A stretch of 64,000 bases of DNA. Source: Centroberyx gerrardi. Lineage: Eukaryota; Chordata; Actinopteri; Beryciformes; Berycidae. The stretch covers positions 7,874,501 through 7,938,500 of the forward strand of contig NC_136016.1 of the NCBI RefSeq assembly GCF_048128805.1, read 5' to 3'. The translations under genes and the position numbers were made by a program. Shown one piece after another: positions 8,101 through 21,747 of the stretch. Below the pieces are notes generated by a model, which saw only the letters and a program-made list of their open reading frames with translations, did not search any database and was not told the DNA's origin. How positions within the stretch are numbered: position 1 is the stretch's first letter; every line of letters starts with the position of its first letter.

Positions 8101-11100
8101 TTGTGTTAATTTACTTAGCATGGTTTGGGAATGGGATGAAGGGATGAAGATGAAAAGAAACATTCATTCCACTGCCATGTTATTAGTTTAAACCATAGTC
8201 ATGTGCTAGTTTTATTCTTACAAATTCTTTTGCCTCTTGGCATTTCACTGAAATTTGAATTTCATAAAAAGAGATACATGTCTGTGCCATGGTACTGTTA
8301 ATGGCAGGAAATGGTAAATTTAAATCAAATGTATACTGTACATTTCCAAATTGTTATGCATTTACCTATAAATGCATTATGTTTCCCACTGTTATGGTAA
8401 AGCCACATATTTCCCATGGTAAATTTGTCAAGTTTCATCACAGCAGGATGTTTGTGCGTTAATAAATCAAATTCACTTCATCTTCCCAACGTGATCCAAC
8501 CAGGAGACGATTCTCATGCCAGTCCAGGGGGCAAATTTGAGGTTGGCAGGAACTTTCAGGCTTATTCAGTTAAGTTCATTAACTTGCGTACCGTAACTAT
8601 GAACATGATATACAGAAAAGGATGAAAACCATAGGCTGTGGTCAACATGTTTTCACCCACGTTAACAGGGGCACATGTTTACTAGAATTACTTTCCCACT
8701 TGTAAGGTTGTAAATGTATTCATTTACTGCTGAAGGTGGGCATTGTCCTTATTTATATTTCCCTTCAAATATTGGAGTACAGGCAAAAATATTTTATTCA
8801 TTAAGGTATTTCATATGATATCACATACTGGTAGTTGCAACCCATGTAGATCTGTGATATAATAGTTCTATAAATTAATTAGAACAAAAGTTACACTTAC
8901 TTATCTGCATGCACAATATCATTTGAAGCAGTTTCTGATGTTTAGATTGTTTCACAATTGCATATTTTGTAAATATTTTATGGAAGGCTATACAAGAAGC
9001 AAGGCAAAATGAAATATAATCTAAGAATAATATCTGTATATATAATATCTGTCTGATAATATCTGTATCTGAATATAGCCTATGTTGTAAATAAAAAAAA
9101 GGATACTGCAAAACAGTATGATGTGGATCAAAATGTATGATAAATTAGGTTTATTGTACTTATTAAAAGTTATGTTTTAAGCTTTTAATCACTTCATGGC
9201 TATATATAATGTTTCGAAATCAACTTTTTTCCACATCCAAAAAGCTGTTCACCTTTTTGTATCCACAGGTTAACTGCCATTTGTCTTCTGTCACAAAGCA
9301 TCTCTGTGTAATTCTTCATCTACAAAATACATTAGCATCCAGTCAAACCAGAGAGCTGGATGTCAATTTCACTTCAGGCAACCTATAAATAAGACCAGAT
9401 CAGAGCTGGGAAAACTGCAAGATGAAAATATAGTTGGTGGCACTTTCCATGGAACTAACTAACTAATTAAACAACTAATTCAGAATTCACTGTTAACCAT
9501 TAACTATAAATAGGAATACAATTCTCTTTTTCTCAAATAGCACGGAATGATATATTTTTTTCCATTTTCAATATGTGGAAAAATCAGATCCTTCTTAAAA
9601 TGAAGCAGAAATAGGCTTACTTCTCAGTGTGTTCCTGTTAATTCAATGAAGTTCATACTCTATGCATTCTACGGTGGAGACAGAATTAAACTGCAGCAGT
9701 TGGGAGAGGTTTAAGAGATGGGCCAAAACTGCGCTAGAGATTTTTGTTCATTTTCATATTTTTAATTAACAGACTTTTTCTACCGTCTTCCATCAGTGAA
9801 TGAGTCTTTTTTCATTTATTTGATGTACTTTATCTCCTCCAACCATTCATATACAACCTCAGTGGATTCTGGGACTTAAGGATCAATCTTTTGGCCACCA
9901 GAGAAGCATAACTAATGACAACATTAGAGTGGCTTTGCGAGCGTGGCCATCAAATGTCGATCAACCAAGCAAGAAATAATGTTGGATTTTTGAAATCTGC
10001 ATGAATAAACATTTATGTTTAGAATCAGCTGAACTAAACTGGGAGGCGTTCAATTTAGAAAGATTTTGGAGGTGAAGTGTCGATGTGCTTGCATAACATA
10101 CTGGTGTACTAACTATTTTTTTTCTGTAGATTCAGGCCAGGCATTGCTTTCTTTTTCCAGCCTCTAGTGGAGTGAATGACTGTGCCACACAAGTCGTCTT
10201 TGGGATGCCATCTCATTTAAGTGACATTTCAGGACACTCATAACCGTCAGACCCATTAGCATCTCCCTAATTACTGCGCCCCTAACCCCAGACTGGACAG
10301 CAAACACATGGACAGCGAGCCCTGGGTTTGGCCCACTGGCATTTGGCCCCAATAGCAAGCGCCCACATAAAAGCACACCCATCTCTCTTCATTAAAGAGC
10401 TTTCTCCCATTTGCTTTTAATGAATGGAGCTTTCATGACAAGTGTGACTGACAATAACTATTCGCTGCTTGGATGGAGAATGCGTTGGCCCAGTTTGTAT
10501 TGAGGAAGAGCCCCATATGTTGCCATGAGGGTCAGCAAAACTCTCATAGGTTGTATTGTTTTGATTTATAGATTAATGGCTGTATTCTTTGTATTTGCAA
10601 TTGTTAAGTTTGATTTTTAAGTGTCAATTTTTGTTATCATTTATGCTGTTGTTCGCCCAGCATCATGACATTTGATATAGAGAATTTACAAATTTCAAAC
10701 CAAAATATATTACAAAAATATACTTTACTGCAGTACTTTCCTGTCCCATTTATGGCTCTTTCATTCCACAGCAGTATTGTTGGGTTGAGTCTTACTGTAA
10801 CTGCCTCTCAGTGCTGCTAGTGCAGTGGGACACAATCCACTGTGTAAATAGTGTTTGATATAATATGGTCTTTGTTTCCCACTTTGTCAAGCCATTAAGA
10901 ATTTGTGTATTTACTGTATTTTCTGACAGTTGACCACTTTTGGTGCATACAGTACACAAACACATAGTACACATGCTGGGTTGATAGCAGCTCAGTATTA
11001 GCTGTAAATCAAGCATCTCTGGAGCTAGTAGGTGTTAAGTACCTTGTTGAATAGCACATGTCAGTGTTGTAGCATCTTTTGGGTAACATAAGAAGTCAGG

Positions 11101-11244
11101 TTCACATTCTGGCACTTCCTTACCGGTTGGTCTCTCCAGGAGTCAGTTCACAGCTGGTTCCGGTCCACTTCATGGACTTTACACTTGCTGGTTCTGTTAG
11201 TCCTTTAAAAGCCAGTGCATTCCTCCACTCTGTAAGCCTGCAGT
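5118..11244. other. fbxl15 3' UTR and start of the gene desert; no further gene seen
   Basis: The first several hundred bases are probably 3' UTR (an ATTAAA signal lies near 5567). The rest is AT-rich DNA without credible exons: open frames here are short, have low-complexity composition and lack splice-consistent neighbours. No clear repeat family or RNA gene was recognised. Confidence 0.5.
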
Positions 11245-11308
11245 CCTGGGATTCAAAGCGGCGACCTTCCCACTGCGAGCTCTGACCTCAAGACTACCGC
11301 CACCCCAG
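11245..11308 (-). mobile_element. Head of a tRNA-derived SINE, degraded
   Basis: Read on the minus strand, 11308 to 11245 gives GGGGTGGCGGTAGTCTTGAG, then GAAGGTCGCCGCTTTGAATCCC. This resembles the promoter head of common fish tRNA-derived SINEs (GGTGGCGGTAG, later GGTCGCCGGTTTGAATCCC), with the B box altered to GCTTTGAATCC and a poor A box. The body beyond is not recognisable, so it is probably an old copy. Confidence 0.5.
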
Positions 11309-14300
11309 GCTTTGAGCTCCTCCCCTGTTTTGAGCACCCAGAGGCCAAGTTTTGTAGCTACGCTCAATTTGCCTGCAATATAAACACCATGATTTACTTA
11401 ATAGAGAATAAGTATACAACGAGAATGATGAGGATTCATACTGGCAGCGGCATTTTGCCCTCTGACTAATCTGGCCTGCTAAATTGTAAGTAACTGTGTT
11501 GAACTTGTGTCCTCCAGCAAGCAGAGATCAGAGTTCGGCATTCTGCCTTAATCACAGATCACATCTTGTTATGCTGAGTGGATACTGGAAGATCCTGGTG
11601 TGGTTGTCTCATCATTTACTTTTTAGGTGGGCTTGCATTTGATTGCAGACAAAGCTAAATGATCTACATAGTGAATAGAGGCATGCAATGTGCTCTTCAC
11701 TTGACTACATAATTTGAAAGATAGGCCATCAATATCCAGACTATGCTTCATATAATACCTTTGTATAAGACTTTTGTAATTAAAATGTGATTAAATACAG
11801 AAGATGATAATGTTTCTGCTGCCTTTCCTTTGTTTCTGCCTTTGTTGAAAGAAAGTCACAGTTTTTAGCATTTGAAGTGGAATATACATGTTTGAAGCTA
11901 TAATTTGCTTATTAACATCTGAACTATTCAAAAACTCTTCTGCAAGCCCTCAGCAAAGTTGTCCATATATCTCACAATAACTTTTACAAATCTCCAAATT
12001 TTCCATTGTATAGGCTATATCAGTTCAGACAATCTTTGTGATACACTTTCCAATGCAATATAAAATACACTTACATTTCAATTCTGCAGGTTAAAAAATG
12101 TAACCTATCTCACATGTTAGGTATCTGTTGTGCCTCGTTTATGCTTTGTTGAGCACACCGTTGCTTCAGTTTGTGCAAACTCTGATGTGAAAGAAGCTCT
12201 TGGCATTGTTTCTCAAAAGGAGCACAAACAGCCAAATATGTGTTTAGTACATGTCTTGCTCTGTAGATTAATGACATTAACGAAGTTTCCATTAGCACAG
12301 CGATGGGGGGAGACAGAGGCGTCCATGCGTAAAGCCACATGACTGAATCACTGATAAGAGAAAATGAAACACATCTCTATGGGCCAAGAGGGGCCAGGAA
12401 ACGCCACTCCAAATTAGCCCGCGGCCCAATTTGTTGTTACTTCATTAACCGACCAGCATCTGTAGAGTAGGGGGGGCCGAAGGGGGGGGGGAGGTTGTGA
12501 CCCATCCTTTGCCTAAATTCCCCAGGCCGCCTTTACTGGCCGTCTGAAAAAGTTCCCTGTGCAGGCTGCAGACAGGTGGCCGGGGGAAGAGGATCGATCC
12601 GGCACAAAACCAAGGTGACAAGAGCTCCATCAGGCGATATTGTTCACAAGCAAAAGTTCAGTGATGGTCATGTGGTTGTGAATTCAAAGGATCTGGAGCA
12701 TGTCAGTGAGGTGGCATCGAGTGTTGAGGCTGTTTACTCAGCTATGGACTGGGTTTTTATGGAAAATTGAGAGAATAAACTTCAGTTGTTTTGTTGCATA
12801 ATCTTAATGCTGATATTTTCTGTGAGTCTTCCATTGTTTGGCGACTTATTCAGAGGTTATCAGATGACTGTAAGTTTTCATAGCACTGTCCTTTTTAGAG
12901 TAACTTAGAAGGTTGCAGATATAATACGGTCCTTGTTGTTCGCAACCCCGCTCATCAGTTCACCCCCTTTGCACTCTGTTGGTAACTTTATTAAAGTATA
13001 CAGTTTCAGATGCAGTTTGGTTACACAGCACACCAGCAAGGACTAGTGCATTACTGCCTCCGAAAAAGTGTTTGAAAAGTATTACATTTGTTTTATTGAC
13101 TTGTGCTTACTCTTGCATTAGAGCCGTGTGGAGAAAATAAACTCTTACTGTAAACTGGAAGTGTTATTGCTGAGCCTGTCTCTGTCTGTACACACAATAA
13201 AAAATTTTTTACTGTTGGGACAAGAGACACTTTCCTGGTCTTAATCTGTGAGCACACAGTAAAGGGAAGTATTTAAGCGACCTATTGATGCCTATACTTG
13301 ACACTTAGACTTTCAGCTGCAAACGACGCCTGATGCAATAGCAGGCAAGGCAATAAGTCGCCTACAACAGAGAGCGGATAATTGTGTGCTCTAATTCTTA
13401 CAATGTCCCCAGAGTCCTTTGTAAAAATGTCAAATTTGCCACAAAACAGCAGTCACATTATGCTGTTATAGGAAACAGTGTTTTTATTCACAGGGTAACC
13501 AGAGACAGTAACTCGACCTTTGAACTCAAGCTCAGATAACAAAGCCTGACATAAAGCTTGCCTTGTCATCGACTGACGTTGAAACCTGTGAATGTGAAAC
13601 CCTAATAAGCAAAACTTAGACAAAAATAAGTAAAGATATATACATTATAAGATTGATTATTAAACAATAATGATGTAGCTACTTCATCCAACATCTAAAA
13701 ATGTGATCTTGGATGAAGAGCGAAAGATGAAGAGGGTGAAGAGGCAGCACAGCAGTAGTGAGGAGGCATGAGGTGGATGTGTGGAGGTTCAGGAGGAGGA
13801 ACAGGGGCATTTTCTGCTCTTATCTGCTCATGGAACTGGCCGTCTGGGATGGCTAGTTTCTTATCTGCCATGGCCCACTAATATCCACTGGGGACCAACA
13901 CCGCTTGGCACCCTGAAATCCTTTTTCCTATAGGCCGGATGAGAAGTCAGCCTCTGTGGATCATGGGAGCTCTAGACATGGATGCCATATGGCCCTTTCT
14001 ATTCTCAGAGGAGTTGGAGCCTTTGGGATGCCTCGCATCTAAATGTACACAAGAGATTTTGACAATATGGGCTGTGACAAAGGCATTTTGGCAGTTTTTG
14101 TTGTTTGTGTTTTCTGTTACTGGCACATCACTGAGATTAATTTGCATTTTCTCAAAATTGGAGTGATCTTTTTTCCTCACTGTATCTGTAGAATGCAGAT
14201 GCTTTAAATTGGATTTATTAAGATTTTGCCGGAATAATAATTGATCATTATCAGCGTATCTCTTGGGTGATTCTTGGTATCATTTTGCACATACATGCCC

Positions 14301-14464
14301 TTGTTTTTTAAAGCAACTACACTAAATGCATGTTGACTCCATGATGCAATAATCTTTTCATGCCAACAGTTTTCTGGACTAAATTACTGTTAAATTTAGT
14401 GAAGATTAATTTTTGGGCTTAGATTTGTAAACAAAGATAAAGCAAGGTTTACATCAGTCAGGTT

Positions 14465-14474
14465 TGATTGACAG
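14465..14474 (+). promoter_or_regulatory. PBX-MEIS/PREP decamer TGATTGACAG
   Basis: An exact match to the composite site bound by PBX together with MEIS or PREP. It is one of two exact copies I found in the window, both in the pax2-fbxl15 desert. Function is inferred only. Confidence 0.35.
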
Positions 14475-17400
14475 GGTCCCTTTAAAAAGGAAAGGGTGCA
14501 CTACTGTATATGGCCAGCTGAGGACATGCTTTCCTCAGACTGGGAAAGGCAATGTATAGGTTTGTGTGTAGACCCACCTAATATCTCACCCACTGTATCA
14601 CAGCAATAAGTACCTACTGTTAATGAGGGTGCCTTATATGATATGTATGAACATCTACTGTCCAACATATGATTGTGCAGACTGATAAATGTTGCTAACT
14701 AATATTTCTTGGTGTAATTATTGTGAAATAATTCCCTCTAAACCCAATAACGGGGATTTTGGAAAGTTGACCCCTTACTTTTCCCACGCAGGTGTAAGAT
14801 GAACTTTCCACAGGACAACGTGCAGAAGACGCAGACCTGGGACCTCCATCAGACTGCTTTATGAAGTGGATTGAGGACAATTTTCCTGCTGAAAGGTGGT
14901 CTACCTGGAAGGCCGAGGCCCCACGCCAGCTGCATGTCATTTCTATCAAATCTGGCCAGGGTCTGTCAATTAAGAAAACACAGGGCAATCTGTGGCTGCT
15001 GAAAGAGATCCCCTTGGCCCGCTCCCAGGCTGAGAGACGGCCTTTTGTTCCCAGGCATGTCTCACATACTTTCAGAGCCCAGATAAGCTCGGGCTTCATG
15101 AAACCCTGCTTTATATTTGCCCACTGTAATGTCTCTGTGGGGTCAGGGTATACGGGGAAGCACAGTCGGTGAAAAGGTAATATCCACCCCCTCCCCCCCC
15201 GCCCCCTACGCACATTATGGGGTCAGGAATAGAAGCCACAGGTTAGGTGGTCCTGAGGCCTGGCCAAGGGACTTTTGCTGAATGATCCCCCTCCTCCCGC
15301 GCGCCCACCCTCGATCCTTTTCCACCTCTTTCATACCTTACGTCAACTGCGAAAAACTAGCAGGCAGCTTTAGCCGTTTCCTGAAATCGGATAAACAGGT
15401 ATACTCCGCGCCTGGATCTGCCAGAGAGGGGAGAGGGGGGGGGAGGGAATTTGTTTTAGTACGGGTCGGACCACCCACTGCCAAGTAAACAGGTACATCA
15501 AGGTGGGTTGAAATATAAGAAGGGGAAGGGGAGGTCCGAGGCCGGGTAGGGGGTCGCGGGGGGAGAGCTCGGGCCCTCTGGATGACTTGGCGTCGTCGTG
15601 GTTTATCATAAAATATGTCCGACTGCTCTTGTAAGAGAACAAGGCTATAGGGTTAAAGCAAATACCAGGCATTCTTCACAAGCTGCTCTCAGCTGTATCA
15701 GATTCTGACCTAGTATGAGATGCTTGATAGCAGATGTTGTGGATGTTCTGTCTTTTTAAACGTATGCTTCCTTTTTGGTTTGTTAGTTTGATTCATTAAA
15801 ATATACATGGAGTGGAAAATGATTTTTTTTTTTTTATGGTGATTACACTGGCCCTGTGTAGTCATTCCCTCCTTCATTGTCAGCAAATTGCCCAGGAGTA
15901 AGGTATTTAACGTCCGGTCTGGTAGTGGTTCCATCAGATAGGTTTAAGACCATGCTGAGTGCTCTTGAAAATTAGTTTTTTGGCAACTTCCTAGGATGCA
16001 CAGTCTCCCAGCAAGCCACCAAGGCTTTGTTAAGACTGTGCTGGTTTAAGCTCGCAGCTTTTCAAGCCTCCCATTATGCCTGACTCAGTCGGGCAGAAAG
16101 CAAAAGAGCCTTTTCTGCAGTCATGTGGGCATACTGGCATTATACACAGTTCAGTATTAGATATTTGTGAGTCATATAAACAGAAGGGAGGGCACTGAGG
16201 CTTCTTGAAGGAAAAAAAAAAACTTTATAATTGGGGAGTTATATAAGTGTCTAAATCCTCCTCTAAGGATTTAATTTTTCCCCCCTATTGTGTATTTTGA
16301 AAAGCAGGGAAGACCTCACAGCAGAGGTGACAAATCCTCTGACATAGAAATCATTGTGGTACAGTTTAAGGACTAAGTGAAGTCTTCAAGTCTGGAAGGA
16401 AAGGTGCGGCTAATTGCCTCCCACTGTGATTATTTATTTATATATTTATGTTTAACCAGCAAATTATGTTACTGTTCCATACAGCGGAGGTGCTGCAGGT
16501 TTTGGTCTCTGTGTGCTGTGATGATAAACAGGAATACGGATATTTTAGATGAAAGCAGCAGTGGCAAGTGCAACTTTATCCACACTAACATGGAACTGTA
16601 ATTACAAAACGCCATGCTGGAGAACTTGGTTGGGAAATACTGCAACAAAAATGCCTAAACTGGAGCAACTGATGAATGATAATATTTTCATCTTGACTGT
16701 AATATGTTGGCAAGTAATCTATTTAGACCTATGATGCATGGATAGCACTGCAAAAAACAAAAAAGTACCTATTTCTCTTACCTCTCTTCCCAAAATCTTG
16801 CCACTTTTTGAATGTCTTTTTACAGATTCAGGTCTATTTTAGCCTCCTGCACCCTTGTGTAGATTTGTTATGGTTCTCTTCTTCCTGTAGACTCCACCAA
16901 TTATAAACTGTATGGATTTCCCCATGGCAAGTCCCTGTCCTCTCCTCAAATCTACAGTTAGGTGGTGTGTGTGTCTGAGAGTGTGTGTGTGCATGCGTTT
17001 ATGCGTGTGTTATTGTTTGCACATTTGTGAGCTGTGTGTGTGTGTGTGTGGCTCCCCGTTGGCCCAGATGCAGGGGTGTGTACAGTGTGTAAATCTGGGG
17101 CTAGTGGGGTCGCTCAGGCATGACCCCGACTATGTCAGGCCTTGTGTTCAGAGCGCCTCCAGCAGTGTTCCCCTCCTCAGCTCTGACCAGCCAGCCTCAC
17201 AAACAAGGATTTAGGTCATCTTGACCCCCCCAACATCACCCGTGAGTTTGTTAACGTGAATGGGATTCACTGGTCCTGACGGTCTGTGGACGCAGTTTAA
17301 GTTGTTTACGAGAGTTGTTTGCACAAAACAGATTTTTTTTGCCTTGTGGTGGTTTCATACTGAGCTCTCTACCACAGCCTGACATACAGGCCCATACTAA

Positions 17401-17579
17401 CATAGTGTAACAGTTGTAATTTTGAATGCAAGATATTCTGCAGTGTGATCCATAATTAGGTTCTTTTAGCCTCGTGAAATGCATCCTGGAGAGATCAGTG
17501 AAGGGAGTGCAAAGGGCTGCCCCACAACAGGCACACCAGTTCACCATTTACATGGTGCCTCTAAAATCAGATTATGTAT

Positions 17580-17760
17580 GGGTTCAATTGACTTAATGGA
17601 TTTGAAGAGACTAGATCCTATTAATGAATAGGCTGCCCTACGGCACTGCCCCGACCAATAGCAAGCTAATCTGGCATGCAAATTAAATCCTGCCTCAATA
17701 TGCCTGCCTGTTTAATGCGATCCATTACACACTTTCACTTATTTATATATACTATTATAA
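17580..17760. promoter_or_regulatory. Candidate conserved non-coding element with octamer site
   Basis: This repeat-free stretch contains an exact octamer ATGCAAAT (17676-17683) running into AATTAAAT, a CCAAT word (GACCAATAG near 17653) and a near-perfect inverted repeat CCTATTAATGAATAGG (17608-17623). Such clustering of POU and homeodomain words is typical of developmental enhancers. Conservation is not tested. Confidence 0.3.
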
Positions 17761-20700
17761 AAGAATAGGCTTATAAACAAACGGAGGGAGGAGATTATTC
17801 TGTAAATGGTACTGTGCTGGCCTCTTTCCCTGTGCAGTGGCCCCAGGGCCAGTGGAGGGAGCAGTGATATTCACTGTGGTTCACCACCAGGCTGACACTG
17901 GGGCTGTTGTAGAAAATATGGAATTAAACAGACAGAGACCCTGAATGTGCATTCTTCCTTTTTGTCATCACTTTATTTAATTTCATGATACAGTAAATTT
18001 TCATTGCCGGCATATTCTATTATACATAATTTCCCTCTGCTCTGTTGTACCTTGCAGGACACGGAGCTTTTTAGTGAGGTTTTATACTGCGTGGGTGTCA
18101 TGAGGATATGTTTAGGGGAAATACCCGTGGGATTTGATCTGACTGCGAGTTGATTATGTTGTAATATCAAGGCTGAAATATTTAATCTTCTGTGCCTCTT
18201 TTCACTCCAGATTCCCCACTTTAGCCCGCCGTGCTGCGGGGAGATAAATGATTTGTAGGCTGAGTAGTGTATTCAGAGTCATAATCTGGCACATGATCAC
18301 GCTGAAGGCTGAGTGGGATGTCTGCTGAGGAACTCTGCCGCTTCCAGCCTCTTTGGTTCTGCCAGGCTCTTCATGCCTGGTTACCTTGGAGCCTGCTTTG
18401 TTAGTGTCGGAGGGAATAGGGGTCAGGGAGAGGCCAGGTTTCACCCGACCCCGCCTGAAATATTACAGCCAGGTTTACTTACCTCTCCAGCCAGGAAAAG
18501 CACCTTTAACGCCGGAGCAGAAAAAGCTGGGAAGCCCCGAAAGGAGGGAGGAAGAGGCTGCTGAGAAATTGATGAGGGTTTTTCCACTGATGAGGTTAAA
18601 TCATTGCCCTGCAAGTGTAATTTCAGTCAATCTCCTGCATTGTATTGCCTAAACATGGGCAAATGTTCTGTTGTAGTCTCTGTCTGTCACAAAGGACCGG
18701 CCTTATTGAGGATCAAAGTCTGATTCAATCTGGTTCAAGCACTTTCAGAGCATACTTCAGCACAACTCGCTTTTGAGCAAAATTGAATAAGACGTGAATT
18801 GAATATTTTCTGTTTATCTGACACTGGTTCCCTGACAAATATAAATAAATAAAGCCTTCCCAATGCAGGTATGCTTGAGTGTGTGCACCTCATTTCAAGC
18901 ACAATTAACTTGAAATGGAGTGCTGCAGGATCAATAGTCCCCATTTGATCCAGGGGGTCTGTCACTCCATGGAAATGGCACACATATGGTAATACAGCCA
19001 GCTTAACAACAACTTAGAGGATTTACTGTTGCCGTTTTCAGACCAACATGAATAACAAACAGTGGGCCACCCTTGGGAGCCATCTTCTTTTATCCCAGCT
19101 TCAATTAATCTTAAAGAGAGATACCATTTAAACCTAATGAACAGGGGGTAAAACCAATGCACATTGATACCATGAGGTAATAGCATCAGAATAGTATTGC
19201 GTGTGATATTCTAAACCATAGGTGGGTTACGTGTCAGTATGACTGCAGAATTCACTGCTGTGTAGCTTAAGAGGCAGCTTAAGTCTTGACTATAGCAGCC
19301 TGCTTCAGCGGCACAACATAAAAAGATAAATGAACACTGAATGACCCTGACGTAGCCCTGTTCCTTCATCATATAAATAACAAAAAGCAGAGCGAATAAA
19401 GCAGACTGTGCCGGGGCCAATTCCCCAACGGGTGCTTATATGAAATGCAACTTTCCAGCATTTTCCCTGCTCCGAATGTGGCATTTATTTGCAGGACTCT
19501 GTTTCAATTTAAAGGGAATGGCAGCTGAAGGAGGCACAGGGGACAGTGTCTCATCACCGCCACTTACCACTCTTATAGGCCTGCTGCCGGGGAGGAAAAC
19601 CTCAGCAGGCAGCTCCACTTAAACAGTGAAGACCTCCACCAGTCAATGTAATGTGCACAGCTCTGATAGCCCCATATTCTCAATCCTTTGTGTGTGTGTG
19701 TGTGTGTGAGTGTGTTTGCTTCTAAGTGCACACTGAAAGCATGTTTCATGGTGTTTTGAGGGATGATGTTTTTTTTTGCAATGCTGAAGATGGGTGTTTC
19801 TCCCATACTGCCTCTTGGAATGTTATAACTAAGACTTAAAAATGGTAGACATTACAAAATGATGTTTGGAGATTAAACCACAAAGTTAATTAGTAGACTG
19901 TAGTAAGTAGGATCATGGTTTAAGGTCATTTTCACACAGAACCATAAGCCATAAGTGCTTAGGTCACAGGTTCAGCTGCTGAAGCAAAACTGATATCAAT
20001 GACTTTGTGGTCGAGAATTTAACTGACCACATTAATTATCTTATGATATTTTAATCATAAGAGTCATTAAGAAAACGGAGAGGAGCTGAAACAGTGTGAC
20101 TCCCTGCCCAAGGACGTTCACGGGACCGTTCTCGCAAAAAAAAAAAAAGACGGCATACGGACGTTCCTCGCCCAAAGGGTTAATGTTGATGGAAAACAAA
20201 CAAACATGTCCATAAATAGGTGCTTTCCCTGGAAGAAGGAGTTTATATGCTACGAGCTCATTTGAAATTCAGCGGAATGTCTCACACAATGGTCGAACAT
20301 ACAGGGCTGACGATGGGGGGTAAATTAGAGCTCGGAGATGAATTATCAAACAATTAAAAAACCCAGGCTGAGCCAAAGGGAAACAGAGCACAGATGATAT
20401 TGGCAACGGTTTCTAGAAGCTGCTGTCTTTTTGGGTTAAGTCAGTTTGTCTTCTGATTTGTTTTTATTCCGTTCCTTTTGTTGTCTTTTGGCTGTTTTAC
20501 TGCAGCCATGTTTGAGTTTTTTTGAGCCTGATTGGTAGAAACGTGAAAGGATTTCTGGTCTCATGTGGAATGTATCTCAAAATCTCAGCATGTCAACATG
20601 TCCAATATGAAAAGTCACATGAGCTGACACCATACAAATGACCTCAGACCAGTGGCTTCCCTCTGCTGAAATGGCAAAGGATGCTCCCCCCACCACCACC

Positions 20701-21427
20701 AATCCACCCCTCCCTGCTCTGTGTGGCGTTGTATTCCAGCGATATTCATTTTGATTTCAATTAAAGATCCTGAGTGTGACTCTCGGAGAGAAATTGCCTG
20801 CCTTTAATTAGGTAGTCTAAGTTCATGGAAGCAATCGTTGTTTCCCCGGCACTTTCAATTTGATGAGCCAAGGACTCCCATTTTATAGCTATGAATGAAT
20901 ATGGTTTCATACCCCTCAGGTTCCTTGTCCTGCTAACTGTCTTGTACCCAAACGGGGAATATTACTTCTGTGTTTGTCATTAGTCGCCGGGGTTATGCTG
21001 CTGTAGGAGTGCGTGTGTGTTCTGTGTGAGTGACTGTGACTGTCTCTGTGTGTGTGTGTGTGTCCTCTAGCCTCGCTCTGGACTGCAGGTGGGCTCCTCC
21101 ATCTGTGATGAAGAGGTCAGCGGCTCTAGGACCACATGGTGCGGTGCAGGCCGCTGCCCGCTGGTCAATAATCTATTACAGGACCCCCCCCCCCTCCCCT
21201 CTGTGACTAATGCACTGCACAGAGATGGCCTCCCAGAGGTTAATGCTGCCCAGCTGACCCTGCTCCCCTCTGACAAATACTGTCAATGCTTGATACGGAA
21301 AAGCTCATTCTCAGCCAAATATAGGATAGGCCCATTCCTAAGGTGGTTTGAGGCGTGATGCATTTGGCTGATATGCTGATAGGGATTCACATCAGAATTC
21401 AAAAATCCACTCAGCTGCCAGTATATA

Positions 21428-21747
21428 CACTACCAGTCAAAAGTTTGGACACACACATTTTTCTTTATTTTTGCTATTTTTCACTTTTTAGAATAATAGT
21501 AAAGACATCAAAACTATGAAATAACACAAATGGAATTATGCAGTGTCCAAAAAAGTGTTAAACAAATCAAAACTATCTTATATTTTAGATTCTTTAAAGT
21601 AGCCGCCCTTTGCCTTGAAGGCAAAGGCTTTGGAAGGAAATTCATACATAGGCATCAACTACATAAGCATAAGCCTCAAAATGGCTTTAAGATAATGAAA
21701 AACGTAGTGCATTCAATCAGGTGTGTCGAAACTTTTGACTGGTAGTG
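21428..21747. mobile_element. Non-autonomous Tc1/mariner-like MITE, 320 bp
   Basis: It starts CACTACCAGTCAAAAGTTTG and ends with the inverse copy CAAACTTTTGACTGGTAGTG except for one mismatch (27-bp terminal inverted repeats, C for G at one position). Both sides are flanked by TA-rich DNA (TATATA), as expected for TA-targeting elements, though an exact duplication cannot be defined. The interior, including GTAGCCGCCCTTTGCCTTGA, resembles a widespread fish Tc1-derived repeat. It encodes no transposase. Confidence 0.75.

Larger units (their letters stand above)
11309..21427. other. Gene desert, left part, with enhancer-like stretches
   Basis: No supported coding exon. The 172-codon frame at 14695-15213 on the minus strand has no domain and no plausible splice context. 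Parts, especially about 17580-17760 and 18200-18600, have balanced composition and few repeats, as conserved non-coding elements do. G-runs lie at 12469-12493 and (GT)n tracts at 17033-17050, 19689-19708 and 21046-21062. Confidence 0.4.

Noticed and set aside
12576..12770. 64-codon plus-strand frame with protein-like composition
   Set aside because: No recognisable domain, no good acceptor or donor in phase, and no linked exon.
14695..15213. 172-codon open frame on the minus strand
   Set aside because: No domain, no conserved motif, no splice partners, and it crosses C-rich DNA. It is consistent with chance.
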